From Nonomuraea fuscirosea (GTDB taxonomy: Bacteria > Actinomycetota > Actinomycetes > Streptosporangiales > Streptosporangiaceae): a stretch of DNA of 64,000 nt. The translations under genes were made by a program, and so were the position numbers. This document shows positions 8,291-17,001 of the stretch, piece after piece; position 1 is the stretch's first letter, and every line of letters starts with the position of its first letter. The DNA is taken from positions 169,681 through 233,680 of the forward strand of contig NZ_PVNG01000022.1 in NCBI RefSeq assembly GCF_003001935.1, read 5' to 3'. The notes below the pieces were generated by a model. It was not told the DNA's origin and ran no database searches. It saw only the letters and a list, made by a program, of their open reading frames with translations.

Positions 8291-8363
8291 TCACCCCGGT
8301 CCCGGACCTCGCACCATCGCCCGGCCTCGCCGTCGGTTCACCAGGCCGGAGGCTCGTCGTCGG

Positions 8364-9209
8364 TCAGCCGAAGGCGATCTGTTCGGCGGCGTAGTCGAGG
8401 AGGCGTTCGGCGGTGCTGAAGCGGCGTTCGTTCTGGTCGTCGAGCAGGACGCCCACGACCTTGCGCCCGTTGCGCTCCCCGGCGAACAGCAGGCAGTGCC
8501 CCGCCGCGTTCGTGTAGCCGGTCTTCACGCCCAGCACCCCGTCCGCCCGCGACAGCAGCTTGTTGGTGTTGGTCCAGGTGTGCTTGCGGTGCACCTTCGT
8601 CTTGCTCACCTTGTGCGTCCTGCTGCTCACGACGGAGGTGAACGTGCCGTTCTCCAGCGCGTGCTGCGCGAGCTTGGCCTGGTCGAAGGCCGTCGAGTAG
8701 CCGCCGTTGGCGGGGGTCGGCATGCCGTCCGCGTTCGTGTAGCGGGTGTTCGTCAGGCCGAGCGAGCGGGCGGTGCGGTTCATCTTGGCGACGAACGCCT
8801 CCTTGCCGGGGCCGTAGTGCCGGGCCAGGGCGTTGGCCGCGTCCGCCCCGGAGGGGAGCATGAGCGCGTACAGCAGGTCGTTGACCGTGAACCGCTCGCC
8901 CTTCTTCAGCCCCGCCGTGGCCGCGCCGCCACGGGCGGCGTACTTGACGTCGGTCGCGCTGATCGTGATCGTGTCGCTCAGCCGGGCCTCGCGCAGCACG
9001 ACGTACGCCGTCATGACCTTGACCAGGCTGGCCACCGGGACCCGCCGCGTCTCCCGCTTGCCGAAGTGGACCGTTCCGGCGGAATCGACGACGTACGCCT
9101 CCTTGGCGCCCACCTTCGGAGCCTCCGCGGCCATGGCGGGAGCGGATACCCCCACAACCACGGCGACTACCGCAGAACTGATCAAACCCGCTATACGCAT
9201 GCCCAACAT
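8364..9209 (-). CDS. D-alanyl-D-alanine carboxypeptidase, peptidase S11 family
   Basis: 281 residues from the start chosen. A signal peptide (about residues 1-28, ending AMA-AEA) targets it outside the cell. Catalytic SLVK is at residues 61-64, the second motif is LPSGADAAN, and KTG is in VKTGYTNAAGHCLLFA. The second motif reads SGA where many S11 enzymes have SGN; the SGC form of Streptomyces K15 shows that position varies. The enzyme should trim peptidoglycan stem peptides. Start is uncertain: ATG 9209 or ATG 9200 fit the signal peptide, whereas the frame remains open to 9260 with a poor extra N-terminus. Confidence 0.85.
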   Translation of the reverse strand: MLGMRIAGLISSAVVAVVVGVSAPAMAAEAPKVGAKEAYVVDSAGTVHFGKRETRRVPVASLVKVMTAYVVLREARLSDTITISATDVKYAARGGAATAGLKKGERFTVNDLLYALMLPSGADAANALARHYGPGKEAFVAKMNRTARSLGLTNTRYTNADGMPTPANGGYSTAFDQAKLAQHALENGTFTSVVSSRTHKVSKTKVHRKHTWTNTNKLLSRADGVLGVKTGYTNAAGHCLLFAGERNGRKVVGVLLDDQNERRFSTAERLLDYAAEQIAFG

Positions 9210-9310
9210 GGTGACAGGAGATCGAGGCTTCGTTTGCTCAACACGGCCATGCGGCACCATCAGATGGGGGTAAATCTCTGATAGATCCGATATGGCGGGG
9301 GGAGGCCACC

Positions 9311-9511
9311 ATGGCGGGAAGATTCATCATCAGTAGGGATGAGCAGGGCGGATACCGTTTCGCGTTGATCGCGAACAACGGGCAGACACTGGCGGTGGGG
9401 GAGGGGTTCCCGAGCAAGGTGGCATGCGTGAACGGCATAGAAACCGTCCGCAGGAACGCTCCCGGCGCCCCCATCGAGGACCCGAACGGCCAGGAGATCC
9501 AGGACGCGTAG
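9311..9511 (+). CDS. DUF1508 (YegP-like) small protein
   Basis: 66 residues. GRFIISRDEQGGYRFALIANNGQ and the following GEGFPSK match DUF1508, a small alpha/beta domain whose usual form is 'FxIxxDxxGxYRFxLxAxNGExIxxSExYxSK', here with one copy where the E. coli YegP protein has two. Function is unknown. GGGGGGAGG 5 nt before the ATG is a strong ribosome-binding site. It is divergent from the DD-peptidase and 35 bp upstream of a hydrolase in the same direction. Confidence 0.85.
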   Translation: MAGRFIISRDEQGGYRFALIANNGQTLAVGEGFPSKVACVNGIETVRRNAPGAPIEDPNGQEIQDA

Positions 9512-9546
9512 CGGAGTCCGGCGAGCGGCTCCGTTACGGTGCGGTC

Positions 9547-10245
9547 ATGGTGGATTTCGTACTGGTCGCGGGCGCGCGGCTCGGGGCGTGGGCATGGGAC
9601 GACGTGGTGCCGCGGCTGCGCGCGGCCGGTCATGGCGTTCATCCGCTGACACTGTCCGGCCTCGCCGACAAGCGGGGTGTGCCGGCCGGGCAGCGGACCC
9701 ACGTCCAGGACATCGTGGACGAGGTCGAGCGTCACGACCTGCGCGACGTCGTCCTGGTGGGTCACAGCTACTCGGGCATCCCCGTCGGCCAGGCCGCGCA
9801 GCGGATCGGTGACCGGCTCGCCCACGTGGTCTTCGTCGATTCCAGCGTGCCGGCCGACGGCGAGGCGTTCGTCTCCGCCTGGCCGGACGGCGGGGCGCAG
9901 ATGAGGGCCTTGATCGCCGAGAACGGAGGGTTCTGGCCGGTCGCGCCCGCGGCCCACTTCGACGGCCACGGCCTCACCGATGAGCAGATCGCCCGGATCA
10001 CGGCCGGATCGACGCCGCACCCGGGCGCCACGCTGACCGAGCCCGCCGTGCTGCCCCGGCCCCTTGACGAACTCCCCGCGACGTACATCCTGTGCCTGCT
10101 CGCCGGAGCCGAGCCCAGCGGCGAGGTGGTCGAGCTGCTGGCCGGCGGGCACTGGCGGCTGGTCGAGATGGACACCGGCCACTGGCCCATGTTCTCCCAG
10201 CCACGCGAACTGGCGCGGATCTTCCTCGAAGCGGCCGCGGACTGA
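9547..10245 (+). CDS. Alpha/beta hydrolase, EstC/salicylate-esterase-like
   Basis: 232 residues. The N-terminus MVDFVLVAGARLGAWAWDDVVPRLRAAGH is typical of the plant/bacterial esterase group ('FVLVHGAxxGAWxWxxVxPxLxAAGH'), but the oxyanion His-Gly appears as AGA at residues 8-10. Ser74 in VGHSYSG is the nucleophile and His in DTGHWPMFSQP the triad base; an acidic residue lies between. A small-molecule ester substrate is likely but not identifiable. Same-strand neighbour of the DUF1508 gene; convergent with the DedA-like gene 26 bp away. Confidence 0.8.
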   Translation: MVDFVLVAGARLGAWAWDDVVPRLRAAGHGVHPLTLSGLADKRGVPAGQRTHVQDIVDEVERHDLRDVVLVGHSYSGIPVGQAAQRIGDRLAHVVFVDSSVPADGEAFVSAWPDGGAQMRALIAENGGFWPVAPAAHFDGHGLTDEQIARITAGSTPHPGATLTEPAVLPRPLDELPATYILCLLAGAEPSGEVVELLAGGHWRLVEMDTGHWPMFSQPRELARIFLEAAAD

Positions 10246-10271
10246 CTCCGGGCATCCCTTCGCCGGTCGGC

Positions 10272-10799
10272 TCAGGAGGCGAGGGCCTGGTCCTCGGCGG
10301 CGCGGCGGCGGCGTCTGCGCCGGACCGTGAGCCAGGCGACGAGCGCGACGACCGCCACGGCCGCGATCGCGGCCGTCAGCGGGGAGCGGGCGGCCAGTTC
10401 CAGCCAGCCCCACACGAGCGCCGCGAGGCCGAACCACCAGATGGGCGCCCAGGTCAGGCAGCCCAGCGCGCTGGCGACCACGTACCAGGGATAGGAGACG
10501 CGCAGCGCCCCCGCCACCCAGGGCAGCGTGTGGCGCAGCATGGGCACCCAGAAGCAGCCGTAGACGGCCAGCGCGCCCCAGCGCTCGACGACGCGCTCGA
10601 TCTTGGCGATGCGGTCGCGGCCGAGCCTGACGCCGACGCGCGAGTCGTAGAGCTTCTCGCCCAGCCGGCGGCCGACCCAGTAGTAGACCTGGAAGGCGCC
10701 GAAGAGGGCCAGGATCAGGATGGCGCCCACGAGCCAGTAGGGCATCCCCAGGAAGAACGGCTCCGTCGGAGCGGGGACGGCGATCCTCGCGCGCCACAT
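10272..10799 (-). CDS. DedA-like (VTT-domain) membrane protein
   Basis: 175 residues. Membrane segments near 18-40, 85-110 and 120-160 plus a basic tail. VYYWVGRRLGEKLY and GCFWVPMLRHTLPWVAGALRVSYPWYV follow the DedA core ('xxYxxGRxxG' and 'FxRFxPxxRxxxPxxAGxxxMxxxxFxxxxxxG'), where the arginine and proline re-entrant motif is thought to act in undecaprenyl- or phospholipid flipping. A near-consensus iron box lies 28 bp before the start, so expression is probably repressed by an IdeR/DmdR-type regulator when iron is plentiful. Confidence 0.7.
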   Translation of the reverse strand: MWRARIAVPAPTEPFFLGMPYWLVGAILILALFGAFQVYYWVGRRLGEKLYDSRVGVRLGRDRIAKIERVVERWGALAVYGCFWVPMLRHTLPWVAGALRVSYPWYVVASALGCLTWAPIWWFGLAALVWGWLELAARSPLTAAIAAVAVVALVAWLTVRRRRRRRAAEDQALAS

Positions 10800-10826
10800 G
10801 GCCGGCCCACCACCCCTCCACGATCC

Positions 10827-10845
10827 TTAGGTCAGGCTTACCTTA
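10827..10845. promoter_or_regulatory. Iron box (IdeR/DmdR-type operator)
   Basis: TTAGGTCAGGCTTACCTTA matches the 19-bp consensus TTAGGTTAGGCTAACCTAA at 16 positions. It sits 28 bp upstream of the DedA-like gene and 121 bp upstream of the divergent secreted-protein gene, in a promoter position for the former. Confidence 0.75.
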
Positions 10846-10966
10846 TTTCAGCGGCGATCGCGGTGCCACACCGGGTTGCAAGCCTCCCGCAAAGGGTGCA
10901 ACCGGCCGACAACCAGCACTCAACCACCCGGCCCCACTCTAAGGGTGAGCAAAAGGGGTGTTGACG

Positions 10967-11485
10967 ATGCCGACCAGAAGCGCAGCCGTCCTGGCCAGTG
11001 GAACCACGAACGCCGCCAAGCTGTTCATCGCGGCCCTCGCCTTCACCAGCGCGTACGTCGGCTTCTCCGCCTACAGCAGCGCCGGCTCCGCGGCCGTGCC
11101 GGCCGGCCCGGTCACCACGGTCACCCTGGCGGCCCGCGAGGTGCCCGTCACCGAGGACATCACCACCGCCGCCGTGGCGGGCAAGGTCACCGTGAACGTC
11201 CTGGCCGACGGTCAGGCCGGCTGCGTCAAGTCGTACGTGGCCCGCAGCCTGCTCATCAACCCCGACCCCGACCAGGGCGTCACCTACCGCTGGCGGCTGA
11301 CCCGCTGGAGCCCGGCCACCAAGACCTGGCGCACCTACCTGTCCGACCACGACGGCACCGCCGCGGCCGAGCAGACCGTCCAGTGGCGGCCCCGGGTCAC
11401 CGGCAACCCGGGCTGGTACCGCGTCGAGCTGAAGGTCCAGGGCGCCGACCCGATCAACAGCGACCGCTTCCAGGTCACCTGCTGA
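10967..11485 (+). CDS. Secreted hypothetical protein
   Basis: 172 residues. Residues ~15-40 form a signal peptide (NAAKLFIAALAFTSAYVGFSAYS), and the mature part has strand-rich sequence with two cysteines (one near residue 86, one as the last residue) that could form a disulphide, plus YRWRLTRWSPATKTWRTY, an immunoglobulin-like or carbohydrate-binding beta-sandwich look. I do not recognise a named family. ATG 10967 is preferred (AAGGGG 8 nt upstream) over GTG 10958, which overlaps that site. The gene is convergent with the AfsR-like regulator and shares a strong terminator. Confidence 0.6.
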   Translation: MPTRSAAVLASGTTNAAKLFIAALAFTSAYVGFSAYSSAGSAAVPAGPVTTVTLAAREVPVTEDITTAAVAGKVTVNVLADGQAGCVKSYVARSLLINPDPDQGVTYRWRLTRWSPATKTWRTYLSDHDGTAAAEQTVQWRPRVTGNPGWYRVELKVQGADPINSDRFQVTC

Positions 11486-11551
11486 CCGACCGCCCCGGCC
11501 CGGTCCCCCGAGGAGCTCCGAGCCGGCCGCCCGGCTTCGTGCCCGCGTGAT

Positions 11552-11581
11552 CTCCTGACCGGCCGCCCGGCCGGTCAGGAG
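11552..11581. terminator. Bidirectional terminator between convergent genes
   Basis: A perfect 14-bp inverted repeat with a 2-nt spacer (CTCCTGACCGGCCG / CGGCCGGTCAGGAG). It includes the stop codon (11575-11577) of the AfsR-like gene, so the last codons of that gene form one arm. Confidence 0.75.
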
Positions 11582-14500
11582 CGGCCGTTGCCGAGGGAAC
11601 TGCTGACCGACTGCCTGGCCGCCTCCACCCAGCGCGGCACGCCGACCCGCTCCGCCACCTCCAGCGCCTTCTCGTAGTGCTCGCGCGCCGCGTCCGGCTG
11701 GCCCAGCCGGATGGCCAGGTCGCCGAGGGTCAGCGCCACCGGCCACAGCGCCACCACGCCGGTGCCCGCGCCCGCCACCCGGTCGGCGAACGGCTTGAGC
11801 TTGTCGTAGCAGTCGACCATGCGCTCGCGGTCGTCGAGCAGCATGCCGGCCAGCGCCCGCCAGGTCATGGCCAGCTCGTAGAGGAAGTCGGGCCGCACCG
11901 GCGGCCTGGTGGCGGCCACGGCCTTGGCGTCGTTGACGTGACCGGCCGAGGCCAGCGCCAGGGCGTAGGCGTCGAGGGTCCACTTGGCGCCCTGCTGGTG
12001 CTTCTCGGCCAGCCGGTCGACCGTCTCGGCCGCCCGCCCGGCCACCAGGTGCAGGCAGAACGTGGTGATCAGCGGCAGGTCCTGGCGGCCCTCCAGCATG
12101 CCCGCCCGCGCGGTCATCCTGGCCGCCTCGCGGTAGGCCCGCTCGGCGCCCTCGTAGTCGCCGCTGATCATGAGCCGCTGCCCGGTGTACCAGACGACCA
12201 CCGCGGCGGGCGCGGACAGGTCGTACTGCCTGGCCAGGCGGTCGGCCGCGGCCGCGTGCTCGTCGGCCACGGCGAACTCGCCGCGGGCCGCCGCGCATTC
12301 CAGCAGCACCAGGTGGGCCAGCGCCTGCGTGGCCATCTGCCCGGAGCGCTGGGCCACCTCCAGCAGCTCCCTGCCGATGCTCTCCCGCGTGTCGACGGCC
12401 GGGATGTCGTACGACTGCCGCAGCCGCCCGCTCAGCGCCGCCGCGATGAGCGTGGGGTCGCCGCTCTGCCGGGCCAGCTCCAGCGCCTCCAGCGACGCCT
12501 GGCGGCCCCGCTCGGGCGAGGAGGAGCCTTCGAGCTCCAGCGCCAGCGTGGTCAGCAGGCTCGCCCGCAGCCGCTGCTCACCCTCGGGCAGCTCCATGAG
12601 CGCCTTCTCGGTGACGTCCACGATCTCCCACGCGGTACGGGTGAAGTCGCGCGCCATGCCCTTGTGCGGCACGGCCAGCGACGCCGCCACCTTCGCGGTG
12701 ATCTCCAGGTCGCCCAGCGGCAACGCGGCGTCCATGGCCTGACGGCGCAGCAGCCGGGCCCCGGTCATGTCGCCGCACAGGGCCAGCGCCCTGATCTGGC
12801 GCAGCATGAGCCGCAGCCGCTCCTTGGCCCGCTCGGGACGCTGCTCGCCGCTCTGCTCGTCCGTCCTGGACTCGTCGCCGCGCGAGCGGTCGAACGCGGC
12901 GATGGCCTGCTCCCACAGCGTGGCCGCCTCGCGGTGGGCGAAGCGCCGCTCGGCCTGCTCGGCGGCCAGCCCCGCGTAGTGCACGGCCTTGCCGGCCGTG
13001 TCGGCCAGGAAGTAGTGATGGGCCAGCGCCGCCACGTCGGACGGCGTGCGCTGCTCGATGACCGCCCCCACCTCGGCGTGCAGCCTGGTGCGGCGCAGCC
13101 GGGAGGCGTCGGAGTAGATCGTGTCGCGGACGAGGTCGTGGTCGAAGCGCAGCAGCCCCGGGCCCGGCTCGGTCACCAGCCCGGCCAGCAGCGCCGCCTC
13201 GACCGCCTCGATCACCGAGTCCTCGTCGACCGCCACGGCCACCAGCACGTCGAGGTCGACGTCACGGCCGATCACCGCCGCCTGCAGCAGAATCTGCTGG
13301 GCGCCGGCGGGCAGCCGCGAGATGCGCCGCCGCAGCACGTCGCGCACGCCCGAGGGCACCTGCGACAGCACCTCGGTGGCGCTGGCCCGGTCGGCCGCGC
13401 CCTCGGAGTCGAGCAGGCGCACGGTCTCGCGGACGAAGAACGGGTTGCCGCCGGTGCGCTCGACGATCGACTCGACCGCGTCCTCGTCGATCTCGCGGAC
13501 GCAGGTGGCCTTGACCAGCTCGGCCACGGCCTTCGGATCGAGCCCCGACAGGCCCACCCGGAGAGGGCTGAGCCGGGCCAGGGCGGCCAGCACGTCGGAC
13601 TGGCGGTCGTCGAGCTCGCTCTCCCTGCACGTCACCACGAGCAGCACCCGGCTGGTGGCCAGCAGGCTCGGCAGCGCGCGCAGCAGGGCCAGTGTCTGGT
13701 CGTCGGCCCAGTGGAGGTCTTCGAGCGTCAGCAGCACGGGCCCGCGCCGCGCCACCCCGGCCAGGTAGCCGCCGACCGCGCGGTGCAGCCGGAACCCGCC
13801 GGACACCTCGTCCTCGTCGGGGTCGGGCGCGGCGTCGTCGAGCAGCGGCGCGAGCAACTGGGTGTATTCGCCCGCGCCCGTCATGCTGATGAGCGTGCGC
13901 AGGATCTCCACCCAGGCCCAGCCGGGCGGCGTGGCGCTGGAGTCGGGGCAGGCGCCGGACGCGGTGATCCAGCCGTCGCCGCCGAGCCTGCTCTCCAGCT
14001 GGCGCAGCAGCGTGGTCTTGCCCGCGCCGGCGACCCCGGTCACGATCGCGACCTGGAACCTGCCCGTACGGGAGGCGGCGGTGGTCAGCCTGGCCAGCTC
14101 GGCGTCCCGGCCGACGAACGGCTCGGGCTCCAGCGGCGGCGGCTCGACCGGCGCGGCCGGGCGGGGCGGCCAGGTGTCGGTGACCGGCGCGGCCGGCCTG
14201 GCCGGACGCGCGGACGGAGCCAGCTCCAGCTCCGGCGCCTGGGCCAGGATGTCGGACTCCAGCTTGCGCAGCGCGGGACCGGGATCGATGCCGAGCTCGT
14301 CGGCCAGGATGTTCCTGGCCCGGCGCAGCGCGGCCAGCGCGTCGCCCTGACGGCCGCAGCGGTAGAGCCCGAGGGCCAGCAGCCGCCAGCCCTCCTCGCG
14401 CAGCGGATGCTCGGTGGTCAGCGCCTCCAGGTCGGGCACGGTCTCGGCGTGCAGGCCGAGCCGCAGGCCGGTGTCGGCGTGCCGCTCGCGCGCGACCAGC

Positions 14501-15000
14501 CGCAGCTCGGTCAGCCGGTTGACCTCGGCCTCCGCCCACGCCTGGTCGGCGAAGTCGGAGTAGGGGGTGCCGCGCCACAGGCCCAGCGCCTTCTCCAGGC
14601 GGCCTCGGGCGGACTGCGGATCGCTCTCCTCGAGGTGCTCGCCGGCGGCCCGGACGAGCTGCTCGAACCTGAGCGCGTCGACCTGTTCGGAGGCCACGCG
14701 CAGGGCGTAGCCGGACGCGACCGTCACCAGCAGGCGGTTGGGCCCTCCGCGCGGGCGGCCGGGCTCGAGCACCCGGCGCAGGCGGGAGATGTAGACCTGC
14801 AGACCCGACTGCGCGCCCTTGGCCGCGTCGTCGTCCCACAGATCGTAGAGAAGCGTGTCAACGGGCACGACCTGACCTCGGGCCACGAGAAGCCGGGCGA
14901 GGACGGCCCGCTGCCGCAACCCGCCGAGGTCGAGTTCGTCGTCGTGTTCGTACGCCTCGACTGGCCCCAGAACTCGGAACGCCACCATGTCAGCCGCCAC
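11575..15000 (-). CDS. AfsR/SARP-type transcriptional activator with ATPase and TPR domains
   Basis: 1141 residues, the large AfsR-like architecture. Residues ~6-100 form the OmpR-type winged helix (LRQRAVLARLLVARGQVV, then VYISRLRRVLEPG); ~105-250 is the bacterial transcriptional activation domain with TPR-like helices; ~255-300 is a Pro/Ala-rich linker. The STAND/AAA ATPase follows: FVGRDAEL, Walker A GVAGAGKTTLL, Walker B VLLTLEDLHWADD. The C-terminal ~450 residues are Ala/Leu-rich helical repeats of TPR type. AfsR proteins activate secondary-metabolism or developmental promoters after ATP and signal binding; targets here are unknown. Followed by the terminator at 11552-11581. Confidence 0.88.
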   Translation of the reverse strand: MAADMVAFRVLGPVEAYEHDDELDLGGLRQRAVLARLLVARGQVVPVDTLLYDLWDDDAAKGAQSGLQVYISRLRRVLEPGRPRGGPNRLLVTVASGYALRVASEQVDALRFEQLVRAAGEHLEESDPQSARGRLEKALGLWRGTPYSDFADQAWAEAEVNRLTELRLVARERHADTGLRLGLHAETVPDLEALTTEHPLREEGWRLLALGLYRCGRQGDALAALRRARNILADELGIDPGPALRKLESDILAQAPELELAPSARPARPAAPVTDTWPPRPAAPVEPPPLEPEPFVGRDAELARLTTAASRTGRFQVAIVTGVAGAGKTTLLRQLESRLGGDGWITASGACPDSSATPPGWAWVEILRTLISMTGAGEYTQLLAPLLDDAAPDPDEDEVSGGFRLHRAVGGYLAGVARRGPVLLTLEDLHWADDQTLALLRALPSLLATSRVLLVVTCRESELDDRQSDVLAALARLSPLRVGLSGLDPKAVAELVKATCVREIDEDAVESIVERTGGNPFFVRETVRLLDSEGAADRASATEVLSQVPSGVRDVLRRRISRLPAGAQQILLQAAVIGRDVDLDVLVAVAVDEDSVIEAVEAALLAGLVTEPGPGLLRFDHDLVRDTIYSDASRLRRTRLHAEVGAVIEQRTPSDVAALAHHYFLADTAGKAVHYAGLAAEQAERRFAHREAATLWEQAIAAFDRSRGDESRTDEQSGEQRPERAKERLRLMLRQIRALALCGDMTGARLLRRQAMDAALPLGDLEITAKVAASLAVPHKGMARDFTRTAWEIVDVTEKALMELPEGEQRLRASLLTTLALELEGSSSPERGRQASLEALELARQSGDPTLIAAALSGRLRQSYDIPAVDTRESIGRELLEVAQRSGQMATQALAHLVLLECAAARGEFAVADEHAAAADRLARQYDLSAPAAVVVWYTGQRLMISGDYEGAERAYREAARMTARAGMLEGRQDLPLITTFCLHLVAGRAAETVDRLAEKHQQGAKWTLDAYALALASAGHVNDAKAVAATRPPVRPDFLYELAMTWRALAGMLLDDRERMVDCYDKLKPFADRVAGAGTGVVALWPVALTLGDLAIRLGQPDAAREHYEKALEVAERVGVPRWVEAARQSVSSSLGNGRS

Positions 15001-15054
15001 GCTATGCGGGCCTACGAATCACGCACAAGGTCTTTGAGGGGTTTGGGATTGTCA

Positions 15055-16110
15055 CTAGGTGGCCTTCGAGATCGCGGACGGGGGCTCCGCGCCGGCGTTC
15101 CGGCCGTTGCGCCTGCGCAGGAGCGCCCATGCGCCCAGTGCCAGGCCGCCGAACGGGATCTCGATAGTGTAAGTCCAGAAGCCGAAAAGCAGTGCGGTGG
15201 CGATGGCGGGAGTCGACTCGACGCCGAACGCGATCAGCAGCGCGGCCACCCCGCTCTCCATGATCCCGGCACCGCTGGGCGTGATCAAAGCGCTGGTCAG
15301 GACCCTCGACAGGGCGAAGACGGCGATCGATTCCGCCGGGCCGGGCCAGGCGCCGGTGGCCTGCATGCAGACGGCCATGATCGCCCACTGGAAGCCGAGG
15401 AAGAACACCATGCCGAGCGACAGGCCCGGCCATCTGGTCCGTACGACGCCCGCGGTGTCGGCGCGCAGCCGGTGGAAGGCCCCTGAGGCGTCGGCCTTGA
15501 GCCGGAGCAGCCGGGTGAGGCCGTCGAGGGCCCGGCCGAGCAGGTCGGCGGCGAGCTGCCAGTAGAGGGCGGCGGCCACGATCGCGCAGAGCACGAGGAT
15601 CGACACCGCGCCGGTCCAGCCCGCGTTGGCCACGGTCGGGTTGGCCGCCTTGCCCGCCATCAGCAGCGCGATGATGCCGACGGCCGGCAGGATGAACCTG
15701 AACAACGTGTTCCAGATGCCGCTGACCAGCGTCATGACCACGATCGCCCGGTTGCCGAAGCCCCAGCCCCTGGTCATCGCGAACGACACCGCGACCCCCA
15801 CCGCGCCGCCGAACGGCAGCAGGTTGCTCACCGCGCTGCCCGCCGCGTTGAGCGTGAGCCCCTGCAGGTTGTTGAGGCCGGGCAGGGAGTTAGTCAGCAC
15901 GAACGTGTAGGCCAGCAGGCTCAGCAGCCAGACCGCGGCCATCAGCGCGACCTCGCCCCCGCCGAGCGCGGCGAAGACGGCTCCGACCTGCGCCCAGGAC
16001 ACGTCCTTGCCGGTCAGGGCGCGCACGATCTGGGGCAGGTAGACCATGAGCAGCACGGCCAGGCCGAGCGAGGCCGCCGACAGGAGGATCTGGAGCCATC
16101 TGTTCTTCAT
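15055..16110 (-). CDS. Flippase-like / LPG-synthase-TM family membrane protein
   Basis: 351 residues with seven or eight membrane helices. SAVSNLLPFGGAVGVAVSFAMTRGWGF and the later TSALITPSGAGIMESGVAALL are the two conserved 'NxxPxxGG' and 'xPxxxGxxE' motifs of the UPF0104 / lysylphosphatidylglycerol-synthetase transmembrane family. No synthase domain is attached, so it is a stand-alone flippase-like protein; lipid-linked substrate transfer is inferred. It is followed by the AfsR-like gene and preceded by the PIG-L and GT4 genes, which together suggest envelope glycolipid or glycan work. Confidence 0.75.
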   Translation of the reverse strand: MKNRWLQILLSAASLGLAVLLMVYLPQIVRALTGKDVSWAQVGAVFAALGGGEVALMAAVWLLSLLAYTFVLTNSLPGLNNLQGLTLNAAGSAVSNLLPFGGAVGVAVSFAMTRGWGFGNRAIVVMTLVSGIWNTLFRFILPAVGIIALLMAGKAANPTVANAGWTGAVSILVLCAIVAAALYWQLAADLLGRALDGLTRLLRLKADASGAFHRLRADTAGVVRTRWPGLSLGMVFFLGFQWAIMAVCMQATGAWPGPAESIAVFALSRVLTSALITPSGAGIMESGVAALLIAFGVESTPAIATALLFGFWTYTIEIPFGGLALGAWALLRRRNGRNAGAEPPSAISKAT

Positions 16111-16159
16111 CGGGGTCCAGTCTGCCGGGTCGCGAGCGCCCGCACGTCAACCCTGGGAA

Positions 16160-16978
16160 CTACTTCGGCCACCGGTCGAACGGATGAGTGAGCCGGGCGC
16201 CCGGGGGCAGGTCGCGGCGGACGTACCACTCGGTGCCGAAGACGAAGCGGTAGATCGGGCGGGGGACCTTGAGCATAACGGCGAGCGTGCGGTCGCTGTC
16301 GCCGCCGCTGGCCTGGGAGGCGTGCGCGGCCATGGACGCCCGCTTCTGTTTCGTATATTTCCGGACATTGACCCGATGGGTGATCGTCTCACCCGGCGAG
16401 TACGCGACCTCGAACGTCCGTACGTCGAACTCCGGCGGGAACCGGTAGAACCGGCCCGCCAGCTTCAGCAGCCGGACCAGCGGATCGCGGTTGACCGTCG
16501 CCTCCAGGACGATCTCCGTGCCGGCGATCTCGGCCGCCCGCTTGCCCACCCGGTGCACCTGCACGTGGTCGGGATGGCCGTAACCGCCCGCCGGATCGTA
16601 GATCGCGAGCAGGTCGGCCCGCTCCTCGTGCAGGATCGCCGCCAGCGCCTTGGCGGCCGCCTCGGTGTCGGCGTCGATGAAGGCGTTGTCGGGCCGCTCG
16701 TCGGCGACCCCGCCCTTGGGGCTGAGCCCCGAGTCGCCGTAGCCGAGACACTCGACGCGGGCGCAGCCGAGCAGCGCGGCCGACTCGTACAACTCCTTGA
16801 GCCTGGTCTCGCCCAATTCGTCGCCCGGATCCATCTCGGCCAGGCCGCGCTCGCCGGCCGTGGCCACCACGAGCACGACCCGATGCCCCTCGGCCGCGAG
16901 CATCGCCATGGTGCCCGCCGTCAGCAGGGCCTCGTCGTCGGGATGAGCATGGAAGAACACAGCGGTACGTGGAGGCAC
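16160..16978 (-). CDS. PIG-L (LmbE-like) family deacetylase
   Basis: 272 residues. HAHPDDEAL at residues 10-18 and HPDHVQVH in the middle are the zinc-binding motifs of the PIG-L/MshB/LmbE N-acetylglucosaminyl deacetylase family, in a Rossmann-like fold with VVLVVATAGERG. The enzyme should hydrolyse an N-acetyl group from a sugar or glycoconjugate; members act on mycothiol precursors, mycothiol conjugates or lipid-linked GlcNAc. The divergent GT4 glycosyltransferase supports a glycoconjugate role but does not identify the substrate. GTG start at 16978. Confidence 0.85.
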   Translation of the reverse strand: MPPRTAVFFHAHPDDEALLTAGTMAMLAAEGHRVVLVVATAGERGLAEMDPGDELGETRLKELYESAALLGCARVECLGYGDSGLSPKGGVADERPDNAFIDADTEAAAKALAAILHEERADLLAIYDPAGGYGHPDHVQVHRVGKRAAEIAGTEIVLEATVNRDPLVRLLKLAGRFYRFPPEFDVRTFEVAYSPGETITHRVNVRKYTKQKRASMAAHASQASGGDSDRTLAVMLKVPRPIYRFVFGTEWYVRRDLPPGARLTHPFDRWPK

Positions 16979-17001
16979 ACGCCCAGATTAGTGTGGGAGG
17001 C

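Noticed and set aside
8195..8308. CRISPR array
   Set aside because: The units are adjacent without spacers, and no cas genes are present.
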